A stretch of DNA of 64,000 nt from Flectobacillus major DSM 103 (GCF_000427405.1 NZ_KE386491.1:62001-126000), one strand, 5' to 3'; shown: positions 54,841 through 63,214, numbered from the stretch's first letter. Notes: a model not told the origin generated them from the sequence alone. Program-made: numbers and translations.

Positions 54841-55025
54841 TTGTTTGTCGGTAGTAATAAAAACTACTTTCCCAATAAGTAATAGGTATTGATAGTAAGA
54901 GCCAATATAAAAAGTATAATGAGAGATGTGTGATGGTAGTTTAATACTTAAATTTAGTACCTTTCATAAAAAAAGTTTACCTCACAAATATATTCATCAT
55001 ATAGAAAATGTAAAAAGATATTGTT

Positions 55026-56114
55026 ATGGCATTGAAACAAATATTATTTTTTAGCTTTTTAACAATTTTCACATCCTGTAATGGACAAGAAAAAACAAAA
55101 CCTGTTAAAGCTCCTAATATTTTCAGACAGAGCCCAACCATTATAAGAAAACACAAGGCCGTGGGTTTAGGGACTGATTTTGATACAACTTTAGTGAGTC
55201 AGTATATCCGAAGTATTTTTCAGGATTCAAAAGGGAACTTATGGTTTGGTACTATAGGCGAAGGCGTAGTACGATATGATGTGAAAACATTGACCTACTT
55301 TTCTAATCTCGATGGCTTTATCAATAACTCAGTTTTTGCTATTAATGAAGATAAAAAGGGGAATCTTTGGTTTGGGACAGACCAAGGCGTTTACAAATAT
55401 GACCCCAGTCGGGCAGCAGGAGAGGCTTTTAGGAATTATAACCAAAAAGATGGTTTGAGCCACATAAATATAAGTCGAAAAAGTATCCTTGTTGATAAAT
55501 CGGGTACTATTTGGGTAGGCACACATGGTGGTGTTTTTCAATATGACCCCTCTGCCGATACAAAGGGCAGACCAAGCTTTTCGTTATTTCAGCCGCTTTC
55601 CTCTATAAATATTGCGGGCATTATGGAAGATAAAAAAGGTAATATTTGGTTTGCTTCTTCCGATAAAGGTGTTTTTCGTTATGATGGAAAAGTAATTACC
55701 CATATTGCAGAAAAGGAACAATTGGGCGAAAACTATGCAGGAGGTATTGCAGAAGATAAAGCTGGAAATATTTGGTTTACCATGAAAACTGGTATTTGTA
55801 AATATGATGGAAAGACCTTAACCGAATATACTGCCAAAGACGGATTAGGTGGAACTGAATTTTGGGGAATTTATATAGAACAGTCAGGGATTATTTGGAT
55901 TACCGCCCGAGGCAGTACTACCCGATTTGACCCTTCTATTCCCTTACCAAATCCAAAAGCGTTTACGGTATTTACACCTGCCGATGGCTTAAACTGCTGT
56001 GTTCAAAGTATGTATCAAGACCAATCTGGAAATATGTGGTGGGGAGCAGGGCAAGGCCTTTTTAGGTTTGATGGCAAACGGTTTTATCAGGTTACAAAAA
56101 ATAGTTCGTGGTAG
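55026..56114 (+). CDS. seven-blade two-component-regulator-type propeller lipoprotein
   Basis: A 362-aa protein. Lipoprotein signal FLTIFTSCNGQEK (Cys near residue 18), then seven propeller repeats of the form D-x-x-G-N-x-W-F-G-T...Y/FD, at the segments SKGNLWFGTIGEG, KKGNLWFGTDQG, KSGTIWVGTHGG, KKGNIWFASSDKG, KAGNIWFTMKTG, QSGIIWITARGS and QSGNMWWGAGQG. This is the ligand-binding propeller of Bacteroidota hybrid two-component sensors, but here it stands alone without a histidine kinase. It could bind a glycan or signal at the outer membrane; no partner is adjacent. Confidence 0.82.
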   Translation: MALKQILFFSFLTIFTSCNGQEKTKPVKAPNIFRQSPTIIRKHKAVGLGTDFDTTLVSQYIRSIFQDSKGNLWFGTIGEGVVRYDVKTLTYFSNLDGFINNSVFAINEDKKGNLWFGTDQGVYKYDPSRAAGEAFRNYNQKDGLSHINISRKSILVDKSGTIWVGTHGGVFQYDPSADTKGRPSFSLFQPLSSINIAGIMEDKKGNIWFASSDKGVFRYDGKVITHIAEKEQLGENYAGGIAEDKAGNIWFTMKTGICKYDGKTLTEYTAKDGLGGTEFWGIYIEQSGIIWITARGSTTRFDPSIPLPNPKAFTVFTPADGLNCCVQSMYQDQSGNMWWGAGQGLFRFDGKRFYQVTKNSSW

Positions 56115-56250
56115 TATATCATAGCCCAACGAGCAAAATAAAATAGGTAAGTGCTTGAAAAATAACATAAAGAGCCAACAAAAGAGCCTATTAATATACC
56201 TAAAAAATCGGGTAAATATAGATATTTATACCTACCCGACAACAACGCCT

Positions 56251-56646
56251 CTAACAAGCACATTGAATCTTTGCTCCAGTTTGGCTGGCTTTTGTCCCTT
56301 CGGTGGCATAGCCGTCAAACTTCCACCATTCAATGCCACCAATTAATTCTTTGACCTTAAAGCCCAGCCTTGACATATTCAAAGCTCCTTTGGTAGAGGC
56401 ATTACACCCGATTCCATCACAATAAGTAACATAGACAAAATCTTTGTCTAAATCTTTGGTAGTTTCTTCATTCATGTCACGATGAGGAATATTAATGGCC
56501 GTTGGAATATGCTCGGCTTCAAAACCAAATGCTTTTCTTGTATCAATAGCAATCACCCTTTCACCATTATTGAAGGCATCAAACAAATCTGATGGGTCCA
56601 TTTCAAATGCCAATTTGTTTTCGTAATATGTAATTTGTGTGTCCAT
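56251..56646 (-). CDS. rhodanese-like domain protein
   Basis: A 131-aa single-domain sulfurtransferase from the ATG at 56646, no signal peptide. The rhodanese fold is visible (VIAIDTRKAFGFEAEHIPTA, then YVTYCDGIGCNAST). C76 is the persulfide-bearing residue in the loop CDGIGCN, and ELIGGIEWWKFDGY is the usual C-terminal motif. It transfers sulfur between small carriers or proteins in the cytoplasm. It is divergent from a LysR gene across 147 bp with an operator-like repeat, so it is the likely target of that regulator. Confidence 0.85.
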   Translation of the reverse strand: MDTQITYYENKLAFEMDPSDLFDAFNNGERVIAIDTRKAFGFEAEHIPTAINIPHRDMNEETTKDLDKDFVYVTYCDGIGCNASTKGALNMSRLGFKVKELIGGIEWWKFDGYATEGTKASQTGAKIQCAC

Positions 56647-56706
56647 TTTTTTATATTTAATTGATTGATGCAGCAAATTTATAATAGCAGAAAATCGAAT
56701 AAAAAC

Positions 56707-56739
56707 GAAAATAATTCATCATCATCATTCATTATTTTC
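56707..56739. promoter_or_regulatory. LysR-type operator in the rhodanese/LysR gap
   Basis: GAAAATAAT (56707-56715) and ATTATTTTC (56731-56739) are perfect 9-bp arms with a 15-nt spacer of TCATCATCATCATTC. This has the size of an interrupted LysR site between divergent genes. TAGTTTTG at 56765-56772 is a -7 box for the LysR gene. Confidence 0.5.
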
Positions 56740-56793
56740 ATACAAAATCCCCCAACAAATTGTATAGTTTTGTACATAATTTAGCAATCAAAA

Positions 56794-57693
56794 ATGGAGA
56801 TTAGGCATTTAAAACTTATAAAAGCTATTGTAGAAGAAGGTAGCATAACCAAAGCTATCGATAAGCTTCATTTAACACAATCGGCTTTGAGTCATCAACT
56901 CAAGGAAGCAGAATATCAGTTGGGTACACAAATATTTTTACGGCAAAATAAAAAGCTCATATTAACCAAAGCAGGCGAAAAATTGTACGAAACTGCCAAC
57001 GACGTATTAGCAAAACTATCGAGTACCCAGCAAGAAATCAAACAAATGATTTTGGGAGAATTTGGTACAATCAGAATAAGTACCGAATGTTATTCAAGTT
57101 ATCATTGGTTGCCCTCTGTTTTAAAACAGTTTCATCTACTATATCCTAATGTCGACTTGCAAATCATAATGGAGGCAACGCATTATCCATTACAAAAGCT
57201 ACAAGAAAATATCATTGATATTGCTATTACCAGCGACCCAATACAAGAAGACAGCATAAAATACTTGGAGCTTTTTCAAGATGAAATGTTAATGGTAGTA
57301 TCTACGAATCATGCTTGGGCAAACAAAAAATACGTAGTAGCCGAAGACTTTGCCACCGAGCATTTATTGATACATTCTTTGCCATTAGAAACTGTCACGG
57401 TTCATCAATTTTTGTTAGCACCCGCAAAAGTAACGCCTAAAAAAATCACACCGCTTCCACTCACAGAGGCATCAATCGAAATGGTAAAAGCAGATATGGG
57501 AATTATGGCAATGGCAAAATGGGCAATACAGCCATATTTAAAAGATAATTCATTGAAAACCATCAAAATTGGCAAGAATGGATTAAAAAGAAAGCATTTT
57601 ATTGCCATTATGAATAACAAAATATATCCCAATTATTTTAATCATTTTATAGAGTTTTTACAAACCGAAATTCACCAACAATGGACTATATAA
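56794..57693 (+). CDS. LysR-family transcriptional regulator
   Basis: A 299-aa regulator. Winged helix-turn-helix at residues 1-60 (MEIRHLKLIKAIVEEGSITK, HLTQSALSHQLKEAEYQLGT) and a LysR substrate-binding domain to the end, with IRISTECYSSYHWLPSVL and DIAITSDPIQEDSIKYLEL. The N-terminal ALSHQLKEAE differs from the more common ALSRQI sequence but is typical of MetR/MetJ-like LysR members. It diverges from the rhodanese gene. A GNAT gene begins 13 bp before its stop, so they are translationally coupled. Confidence 0.9.
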   Translation: MEIRHLKLIKAIVEEGSITKAIDKLHLTQSALSHQLKEAEYQLGTQIFLRQNKKLILTKAGEKLYETANDVLAKLSSTQQEIKQMILGEFGTIRISTECYSSYHWLPSVLKQFHLLYPNVDLQIIMEATHYPLQKLQENIIDIAITSDPIQEDSIKYLELFQDEMLMVVSTNHAWANKKYVVAEDFATEHLLIHSLPLETVTVHQFLLAPAKVTPKKITPLPLTEASIEMVKADMGIMAMAKWAIQPYLKDNSLKTIKIGKNGLKRKHFIAIMNNKIYPNYFNHFIEFLQTEIHQQWTI

Positions 57694-58154
57694 TCAGAGA
57701 ATGTACAGAAAAAGATTTGCCCGAATTGGTTGAACTATGTGGCCTGCATTCGGAATATGAGCGAGCAGATTTTACGCCAATAGGAAAAGAAGTTTTATTG
57801 AAAAAGGCAATGTTTTCAGACCCCCCCCGACTATTTTGTTTTGTTATTGAAAGCCATAACAAACTACAAGGGTATTTTTCATATACTTTTGACTACTCTA
57901 CTTGGGACGCACAAACTTTTTTGTATTTAGATTGTCTGTATTTAATGCCAGCGTTTAGAGGACATCGCATTGGCGAAAAAGTATTTGATAAGCTCAAAGA
58001 AATAGCAATGCAAAACGATTGTGTAAATATTCAATGGCAAACCCCAATTTTCAATGAAAGAGCCATACAATTTTACCACCGAATAGGAGCTACAGGAAAA
58101 AATAAAGTAAGGTTTTTGATTGATATAAAACATACAGATAATGAATCTGTTTAA
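57681..58154 (+). CDS. GNAT-family N-acetyltransferase
   Basis: A 157-aa enzyme that uses acetyl-CoA. The GNAT core is seen as YLDCLYLMPAFRGHRIGEKV, with the acetyl-CoA-binding R-G-x-x-I-G, and TPIFNERAIQFYHRIGATG for motif B. The substrate is unknown. It overlaps the end of the LysR gene by 13 bp, so it belongs to that transcript. Eight consecutive C at 57821-57828 encode the DPPR stretch, a tract that could slip; the frame is open as read. Confidence 0.85.
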   Translation: MDYIIRECTEKDLPELVELCGLHSEYERADFTPIGKEVLLKKAMFSDPPRLFCFVIESHNKLQGYFSYTFDYSTWDAQTFLYLDCLYLMPAFRGHRIGEKVFDKLKEIAMQNDCVNIQWQTPIFNERAIQFYHRIGATGKNKVRFLIDIKHTDNESV

Positions 58155-58721
58155 ACTTTCATAAAATTGCTTGCGTAAGCAATGGATTTATACTGTTTGA
58201 GCGAAGCGAGGTGGAACGCCAGTCCGATTATAAATTCTTGAATTTTTGTGGCCGCCTAGTTAAAAAGTAAGAAGAAGAATTAATCGATAAAATATGCTTT
58301 GAGAAAAGTTTAAACAGCTTCAATATTATGCTAACATAGCTGGTATAATATTATCGATTAGCCAACAGATTACCCATCTGTTTACCAAATTTTCTACCAT
58401 AAATTTGTAATAAAGCTCGCCTTCTAGTACATTTATTAAGCCTTTGTTGCTGGCTCTCAAATACTAAATCCTACCACTTCAGAAGTATCTTTTCGTTAGG
58501 TAAAATCCTAAAAAACAGACATATTCTGTCTTTTCTAAAAACCCTTTGCCTAACAGGCAAAGCTACTCCTTCAAAATAATTTATGAGCTATACATATAGC
58601 AATTGTACCTACTATTAGTTTAAAAATTCTCAATGCTTTTATTTATCCTAAAAATTAAAAAAACAAATGGTCACAAGCAAAATGCTTTGTGATATTGAGC
58701 TAAACTCTTGACAAGAATGTT
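58155..58721. other. intergenic region, 567 bp, possible repeat remnants
   Basis: No ORF is supported. 58165-58260 contains a TTGCTT-GCGT-AAGCAA hairpin and then a stretch that looks GC-richer than its surroundings (near 58200-58230), resembling relic or repeated DNA. 58545-58563 (CTTTGCCT-AAC-AGGCAAAG) and an ACAGA-N5-TCTGT hairpin upstream of it form stem-loops that could be terminators or part of a small RNA. None can be assigned. Confidence 0.35.
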
Positions 58722-59264
58722 ATGGATAATCAACGCCCTCCTTTCCCCCCATTTAGCCTTGAAACAGCTATTCTGAAAGTACAAATGGCTGAAGATGCTT
58801 GGAATAGTCGAGACCCCGAGCGTGTATCGTTGGCTTATACCATTGATACAGAATGGCGTAATCGAAGCGAATTTATCAATGGTCGTGAAGAAGTAAAAAG
58901 CTTTTTGACTCGAAAATGGCAGAAAGAACTAGATTATAAACTCAAAAAAGAACTCTGGTCTTTTAATGACAATCGTATAGCGGTACGTTTTGAATACGAA
59001 TACCATGACGTTGCTGGACAATGGTTTAGGGCTTATGGTAACGAACTTTGGGAGTTTGACCAAAATGGACTAATGCAAAGGCGGTTTGCGAGTATCAACG
59101 ATTTGGCCATTGATGAGTCTACAAGAAAGTTTAAAGATCAACTAGAAGAGGAGGTTGTTGTTCCTGATGAATGTGGTGATGCACTTTGGGATAAAGTTTT
59201 GGAAGAAGCAGACAAAAGAGATGCCCTAAAAAAAATACTTTTGGGAAATACAGACAAAAAATAA
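58722..59264 (+). CDS. DUF1348 (NTF2-like) protein
   Basis: A 180-aa protein; the first about 145 residues form an NTF2-like cone ([55 protein letters not shown]) that matches DUF1348. The tail from about residue 140 is charged and extra to the family ([20 protein letters not shown]). The biochemical role is unknown; NTF2-like proteins bind or isomerise small molecules. It is followed 13 bp later by a PPOX-fold gene, so the two share an operon. Confidence 0.8.
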   Translation: MDNQRPPFPPFSLETAILKVQMAEDAWNSRDPERVSLAYTIDTEWRNRSEFINGREEVKSFLTRKWQKELDYKLKKELWSFNDNRIAVRFEYEYHDVAGQWFRAYGNELWEFDQNGLMQRRFASINDLAIDESTRKFKDQLEEEVVVPDECGDALWDKVLEEADKRDALKKILLGNTDKK

Positions 59265-59277
59265 ATCGTAAAAATCA

Positions 59278-59838
59278 ATGAATTATTATAACATAGCATT
59301 TTCAGATGCCAGTAAAAAACTACAAGAGCGTTTTGGCAGTCGTAATACTTATTCAAAGGCTGAAAAGTTTGGCGTAAAAGAAGGACTCAGCGACAACGAG
59401 ATACGCTTTATAGAAGAGCGAGATAGTTTTTATATGGCTACTATTGGCACAAACGGATTTCCTTATATTCAGCATCGTGGAGGGCCGACTGGTTTTGTCA
59501 AGGTAATAGATGATAAAACTATTGCTTTCTTAGACTTTGCAGGGAATAGGCAGTTTGTTTCGGTTGGGAATATGCTATCTAATGACAAAGTAGCCTTAAT
59601 CATGGTGTCCTATCCTCACAGAGCAAGGATTAAATTGTATGCCAAAGCTAGAATAGAAGAACTAGACGCTAATCCAGCATTAACGGAACAACTCCAACTA
59701 GATAACTACAAATCTCGTCCCGAACGTATTATTATTCTTGATATAGAAGCATTTGATTGGAATTGTCCACAACATATTACACCACGCTACACACTTGCCG
59801 AAATAGAGGAATCTATCAATGGAGATCTGGATATATAG
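59278..59838 (+). CDS. pyridoxamine 5'-phosphate oxidase-family protein
   Basis: A 186-aa flavin-binding split-barrel protein. The PNPOx-like core runs from FIEERDSFYMATIGTNGFPY, with HRGGPTGFVKVID, to SNDKVALIMVSYPHRARIKL, and a C-terminal DWNCPQHITPRYTLAEIE segment is typical of the subgroup. Members bind FMN, F420 or heme; without the PdxH C-terminal pyridoxal site, this is unlikely to be the true vitamin B6 oxidase. It lies 13 bp behind the DUF1348 gene and may be a redox partner. Confidence 0.85.
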   Translation: MNYYNIAFSDASKKLQERFGSRNTYSKAEKFGVKEGLSDNEIRFIEERDSFYMATIGTNGFPYIQHRGGPTGFVKVIDDKTIAFLDFAGNRQFVSVGNMLSNDKVALIMVSYPHRARIKLYAKARIEELDANPALTEQLQLDNYKSRPERIIILDIEAFDWNCPQHITPRYTLAEIEESINGDLDI

Positions 59839-59912
59839 CTTAGTATGTATCAATATCGTGAGGGCGGGTTTAGTACTAAAGTAATTTGTCAATCATTTTC
59901 ATAAAAAGATTT

Positions 59913-59969
59913 TATCAAAATACGTTAAATATTTATTGATTATCAATAAATATTTAACGTATTTTGATA
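59913..59969. promoter_or_regulatory. 57-bp palindrome over the DUF2975/YozG promoter
   Basis: A perfect inverted repeat with 28-bp arms (59913-59940 and 59942-59969) and a single-base centre, 59941. On the plus strand TTG near its middle, 20 nt spacer, GTATTTTG (59959-59966) is a promoter-like pair (7 of 8 at -7), with a start near 59973 and the DUF2975 ATG at 59993. Its position suggests an operator, probably for the YozG-type repressor encoded two genes on; it would also form a hairpin in either transcript. Confidence 0.6.
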
Positions 59970-59992
59970 TGGAATAAAAGTATAAAATCATT

Positions 59993-60472
59993 ATGAAAAG
60001 AATTTCAATAGTATTTCTTCAAACAGCCGTCGTGCTGATTGGTATTGTGGCACTTGCCATGTTGATTAGATTTCCCTTAACTGAGGGTAGAGCCACCAAC
60101 TTAGACTTGTTGAGTATCTACTTTGACAAGGTTATTTTGTATGGGTATGCAACATCCATTGCCTTTTTTGTGGCACTATACAAGGCATTCAAATTGCTGG
60201 GGTATATCGGACAAAACCAAGCATTCTCTACCAATGCCATTCAGACATTAAAGAGTATCAAATATTGTGCAATTGTACTCAGTATTTTAATTGTAATAGG
60301 AGGAGTATACATAAAAATATTCCATGATAAAGATGACGACCCTGCAGGTTTTTTGGCCATTTGTATTGTAACTACTTTTGCCTCTATTGTAGTGGCAACG
60401 GCTGCCGCAATTTTTGAAAAAATATTACAAAATGCCTTTGATATGAAATTAGAAAATGATTTAACCATTTAG
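59993..60472 (+). CDS. DUF2975 membrane protein
   Basis: A 159-aa integral membrane protein with four predicted helices (IVFLQTAVVLIGIVALAMLI; YATSIAFFVALYKAFKLLGY; YCAIVLSILIVIGGVYIKI; FLAICIVTTFASIVVATAAA). It matches DUF2975, a family that is almost always encoded next to a small YozG-type helix-turn-helix regulator, as here, with 4 bp between the genes. The function is unknown. The pair resembles YoaS/YozG of bacilli. Confidence 0.82.
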   Translation: MKRISIVFLQTAVVLIGIVALAMLIRFPLTEGRATNLDLLSIYFDKVILYGYATSIAFFVALYKAFKLLGYIGQNQAFSTNAIQTLKSIKYCAIVLSILIVIGGVYIKIFHDKDDDPAGFLAICIVTTFASIVVATAAAIFEKILQNAFDMKLENDLTI

Positions 60473-60476
60473 AGCT

Positions 60477-60698
60477 ATGCCAATTATTGTAAACCTAGAC
60501 GTGATAATGGCAAAGCGAAAAATATCGCTGAATGAACTTTCAGAAAGAGTTGATTTGACATTATCCAACCTTTCTATCTTAAAGACAGGAAAGGCAAAGG
60601 CTATTCGTTTTAGTACCTTAGAAGCCATCTGCAAAGCCTTAGACTGTCAACCAAGTGATATTTTGGAATATGTAAATGACGAAAAAAGTACAACCTAG
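60477..60698 (+). CDS. Cro/C1-type HTH regulator, YozG-like
   Basis: A 73-aa one-domain DNA-binding protein: IVNLDVIMAKRKISLNELSE, then LTLSNLSILKTGKAKAIRFS as recognition helix and turn, and LEAICKALDCQPSDILEYVN as the closing helices. This is the YozG/XRE-like type paired with DUF2975. It probably represses its own operon through the palindrome at 59913-59969. Start at 60477, 4 bp after the DUF2975 stop. Confidence 0.88.
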   Translation: MPIIVNLDVIMAKRKISLNELSERVDLTLSNLSILKTGKAKAIRFSTLEAICKALDCQPSDILEYVNDEKSTT

Positions 60699-60911
60699 CT
60701 ATAATAGCTATGGTAGGTGTGGTGTATGATATAAATTTTTGATAATCAAAAGATTAGCCATTGAGTGGTTGTTGCTGTTGTAATCTATTTTTGTCATAAG
60801 TATTTAAAAAAGTAACCCATATTTGGGACGTACCAGGAAGCATTGTGACAATTCCTTTTTATATTAGTTGGGGATATATGAAACTGTAACAAAACAGACA
60901 AGCCGTTCTTT

Positions 60912-60955
60912 TTGATCTATATCAAAGTTTGAAGATAAAAGGTGTTGCATTTTTG
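60912..60955 (+). promoter_or_regulatory. FNR-type box and promoter of the DUF2798-Crp/Fnr operon
   Basis: TTGAT-CTAT-ATCAA at 60912-60925 is an exact FNR/CRP-family site. CATTTTTG (60948-60955) matches the -7 box in seven of eight positions. The box centre is 36.5 bp upstream of the last base of the -7 box, giving about -41.5 from the start, class II activation. The rest of the 279-bp gap upstream shows no gene. Confidence 0.65.
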
Positions 60956-60977
60956 CACCATTATTAATCTTTAAACA

Positions 60978-61211
60978 ATGCGAAAAATGAAAAAGAAATA
61001 TTTTAAATACATCAACACTTTGTTTGTAGTAATTCCAATGACACTGATTATGGCCTTTGTGGGGTTGATGCGTAATTATGGCTTTGGCGAAGACTGGTTT
61101 TTCAAATTCCTGAAGGCTTGGAGTGTCATGTTGCCTGTGGCTTATGCCGCAGCTTTTCTTATTATTCCCAATGCCCGAAAGCTGGCCGAAAAATTAGCCG
61201 TAAAAGAGTAA
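60978..61211 (+). CDS. DUF2798 small membrane protein
   Basis: A 77-aa protein with two helices (YINTLFVVIPMTLIMAFVGL and AWSVMLPVAYAAAFLIIPNA) and the NARKLAEKL tail that are typical of DUF2798. The function is unknown. It starts 22 bp after a -7 box and lies 14 bp upstream of a Crp/Fnr gene, forming an operon probably activated by that regulator. Confidence 0.8.
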   Translation: MRKMKKKYFKYINTLFVVIPMTLIMAFVGLMRNYGFGEDWFFKFLKAWSVMLPVAYAAAFLIIPNARKLAEKLAVKE

Positions 61212-61225
61212 CCTGATTATTTTGA

Positions 61226-61795
61226 ATGTACCAACAACTTATCCATTATATCAACAGCCAAATCAAAGTCAGTGAAGACGAACTGAGGATGATTCTTTCT
61301 TTCTTCAAACCCTTGAAATTAAAGAAAAATGAACTTCTCGTAACACACGGACAAACTAGCCAACGGACTTTCTTCGTTGGCAAAGGTTGTTTACGGATAT
61401 TTTTTATCAACGAAGATGGACAGGACGCTACACGCTATTTTGCTTTTGAAAACCAGTTTGCTACCGCTTTGGTTAGTTTTATTACTGGCGAGCCTTCCGA
61501 AGAGTTTATACAAGCTGCCGAACACACGGAACTACTGTATATTACCCACAAAGATTTCTTTCATCTGTTCGATTCTATTCCCCAATGGGAAAAATTTTAT
61601 CGCCATTATCTCGAAAAAGCCTATGTGAATAATACCAAACGCCTGATGTCTTTCCTCACACAGGACGCTACTGAAAAATACCGCCAGTTGCTGAATGAAA
61701 ACCCAATCATTGTGAGGCGATTGCCTAATAAAATGGTTGCTTCTTATCTTAATATTTCTCAGGAAACACTAAGTCGTTTAAAATCGAAAGTCTGA
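61226..61795 (+). CDS. Crp/Fnr-family transcriptional regulator
   Basis: A 189-aa protein: a cyclic-nucleotide-binding-like beta roll (about residues 20-120; NELLVTHGQTSQRTFFVGKG) and a helix-turn-helix at the C-terminus (NKMVASYLNISQETLSRLKS). The recognition helix has E180-T-L-S183-R184, the E-x-x-S-R pattern by which FNR reads TTGAT. Only one cysteine is present in the N-terminal part, so no Fe-S cluster as in E. coli FNR is expected; the ligand is unknown. Matching TTGAT-type boxes lie upstream of its own operon and upstream of the next gene. Confidence 0.9.
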   Translation: MYQQLIHYINSQIKVSEDELRMILSFFKPLKLKKNELLVTHGQTSQRTFFVGKGCLRIFFINEDGQDATRYFAFENQFATALVSFITGEPSEEFIQAAEHTELLYITHKDFFHLFDSIPQWEKFYRHYLEKAYVNNTKRLMSFLTQDATEKYRQLLNENPIIVRRLPNKMVASYLNISQETLSRLKSKV

Positions 61796-61804
61796 TAGTA
61801 TTTT

Positions 61805-61848
61805 TTGACCTATATCAAAGTTCAGCGGTTTGAAGAGCCATAATTTTG
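61805..61848 (+). promoter_or_regulatory. FNR-type box and promoter of the siderophore-interacting protein gene
   Basis: TTGAC-CTAT-ATCAA at 61805-61818 (one mismatch in the left half) and TAATTTTG at 61841-61848, a perfect -7 box. The centre-to-box distance is 36.5 bp, the same as in the site at 60912-60955. Confidence 0.65.
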
Positions 61849-61870
61849 TCATAATAAAAATAGACAGATT

Positions 61871-62593
61871 ATGAATCAGCCAAAAGAATTAATAATACAA
61901 AGCGGAACTGTTTTGGAAAACAGACAGATTGCCGCACATACCTTTCACTTAAAAATTCAAAGCGATGATTTTGCAGATATGCAGTGTGTCGGTGGGTTTA
62001 CGGTAGATATTTTTTTAGGAAATCCTTACGAAAACGCTAATTGCGAAAACCGAAAATACTCTTTTTGGAACTACGAACCCGTGTATCACATCGTTGATTT
62101 GGCTATTTGTACATTCTCAAATGGAAAAGGAGCTAAATGGATACAAAAATTGCAGCAGGGCAACCGTATTTTCTTCAAACCACCCAAAGGAAAATTACTA
62201 GCAGACAACAGTGCCGAAAATTACCTACTGATTGGTGACATCACGTCTTTATCTCATTTGTACGAAATACACAGAAACCTTGCCGTAAGTAAAAATATTT
62301 TTAGTTTTATTTATGCAGAACAAGAAGCTGATTTTTTTCCAGACATTGATAACAGCTTCCCATTGCATCATTATATCATTAGCCCAACGCCGACAGATAA
62401 GGTAGTGAATAAAATCGTTAGCCTTTTGCCAGCACAGCTTGACAACACTATTGCTTATGTTTTTGGGCATCCAGAGGTATGTATCGCCTTGCACCATTAC
62501 TTAAAGCACAACAAAAATATGCCAACCCAGTATCTGCGAACAAAACCATTTTGGAAAGCAGAAAAGAATGAGTCGGCCAGTGCTATATGCTGA
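61871..62593 (+). CDS. siderophore-interacting FAD-binding reductase
   Basis: A 240-aa flavoprotein of the siderophore-interacting/ferric-reductase-like superfamily. The FAD-binding barrel includes NRKYSFWNYEPVYHIVDLAI, with the R-x-Y-S/T motif, and KGAKWIQKLQQGNRIFFKPP. The second half is an NAD(P)-binding-like domain (YLLIGDITSLSHLYEIHRNL; NTIAYVFGHPEVCIALHHYL). Members release iron from internalised siderophores by reduction; a general reductase role is also possible. No uptake receptor is adjacent; its promoter is probably controlled by the upstream Crp/Fnr protein. Confidence 0.8.
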   Translation: MNQPKELIIQSGTVLENRQIAAHTFHLKIQSDDFADMQCVGGFTVDIFLGNPYENANCENRKYSFWNYEPVYHIVDLAICTFSNGKGAKWIQKLQQGNRIFFKPPKGKLLADNSAENYLLIGDITSLSHLYEIHRNLAVSKNIFSFIYAEQEADFFPDIDNSFPLHHYIISPTPTDKVVNKIVSLLPAQLDNTIAYVFGHPEVCIALHHYLKHNKNMPTQYLRTKPFWKAEKNESASAIC

Positions 62594-62641
62594 CCTTTAG
62601 TAAGAAATCACTATGAGTAGGCAATTGCTCATGATTCATTT

Positions 62642-63019
62642 TTATGATAAACCACTTACAAATTCGCCTTTTTCGCTGACAACCTTATTGCCCCATTGAG
62701 TGATTGCTTCCAATACAGGAATAAAGCTTTTGCCAAAATCACTTAAAGCATAAACAACCTTGATAGGCGGTTTTTGGCCATATACTTTTCTTGATACCAA
62801 GCCGTCTTTTTCTAATTGCTTCAACTGTAAACTTAGGGTCATTTCGGTAACGGTAGGCATTTCTTTACGGAGTTCGTTGTACCTCTTAGCCTCGTCTTTT
62901 AAATGATAAAGGATAACGGCTTTCCATTTTCCACCCACCAGATCCATTGTCAGGCTTACCGTACAAGGGTAAGCTTTTCCTTTCAATTTTACATAATCTC
63001 CGATACATTCTGTTTTCAT
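62642..63019 (-). CDS. HxlR-family transcriptional regulator
   Basis: A 125-aa winged-helix regulator. CTVSLTMDLVGGKWKAVILY is the HxlR signature, with an N-terminal Cys (residue 19) that in several members senses quinones or aldehydes; MTLSLQLKQLEKDGLVSRKV is the recognition helix and wing. The gene diverges from the NAD(P)H oxidoreductase gene across 195 bp, a common pairing in electrophile-stress loci, so it is probably its repressor or activator. Its own promoter is well defined. Confidence 0.9.
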   Translation of the reverse strand: MKTECIGDYVKLKGKAYPCTVSLTMDLVGGKWKAVILYHLKDEAKRYNELRKEMPTVTEMTLSLQLKQLEKDGLVSRKVYGQKPPIKVVYALSDFGKSFIPVLEAITQWGNKVVSEKGEFVSGLS

Positions 63020-63059
63020 TTTGTAGCTTTTATTAACCTATCTGTTTTGATAGTTATTG

Positions 63060-63090
63060 CAAATGTATTCTACTAAAAATAGTTTTGCAA
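63060..63090 (-). promoter_or_regulatory. hxlR promoter
   Basis: On the minus strand TTG (63088-63090), exactly 20 nt, then TACATTTG (63060-63067). The predicted start near 63053 gives a 34-nt leader. It shares TTGCAA and TACATTTGCAA wording with the palindrome promoters at 53.9 and 54.8 kb, but lacks the second half-site. Confidence 0.7.
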
Positions 63091-63214
63091 CTAAAATAAT
63101 GATAGTACCAATGCAAAAGAAAACCCAAGACACTACAACCTATGAAGGACGTAGCCTGTATGTTTTCGGATTGGTTATTCATACAAAAATATACTCAACC
63201 GTAAAATTGTAATT

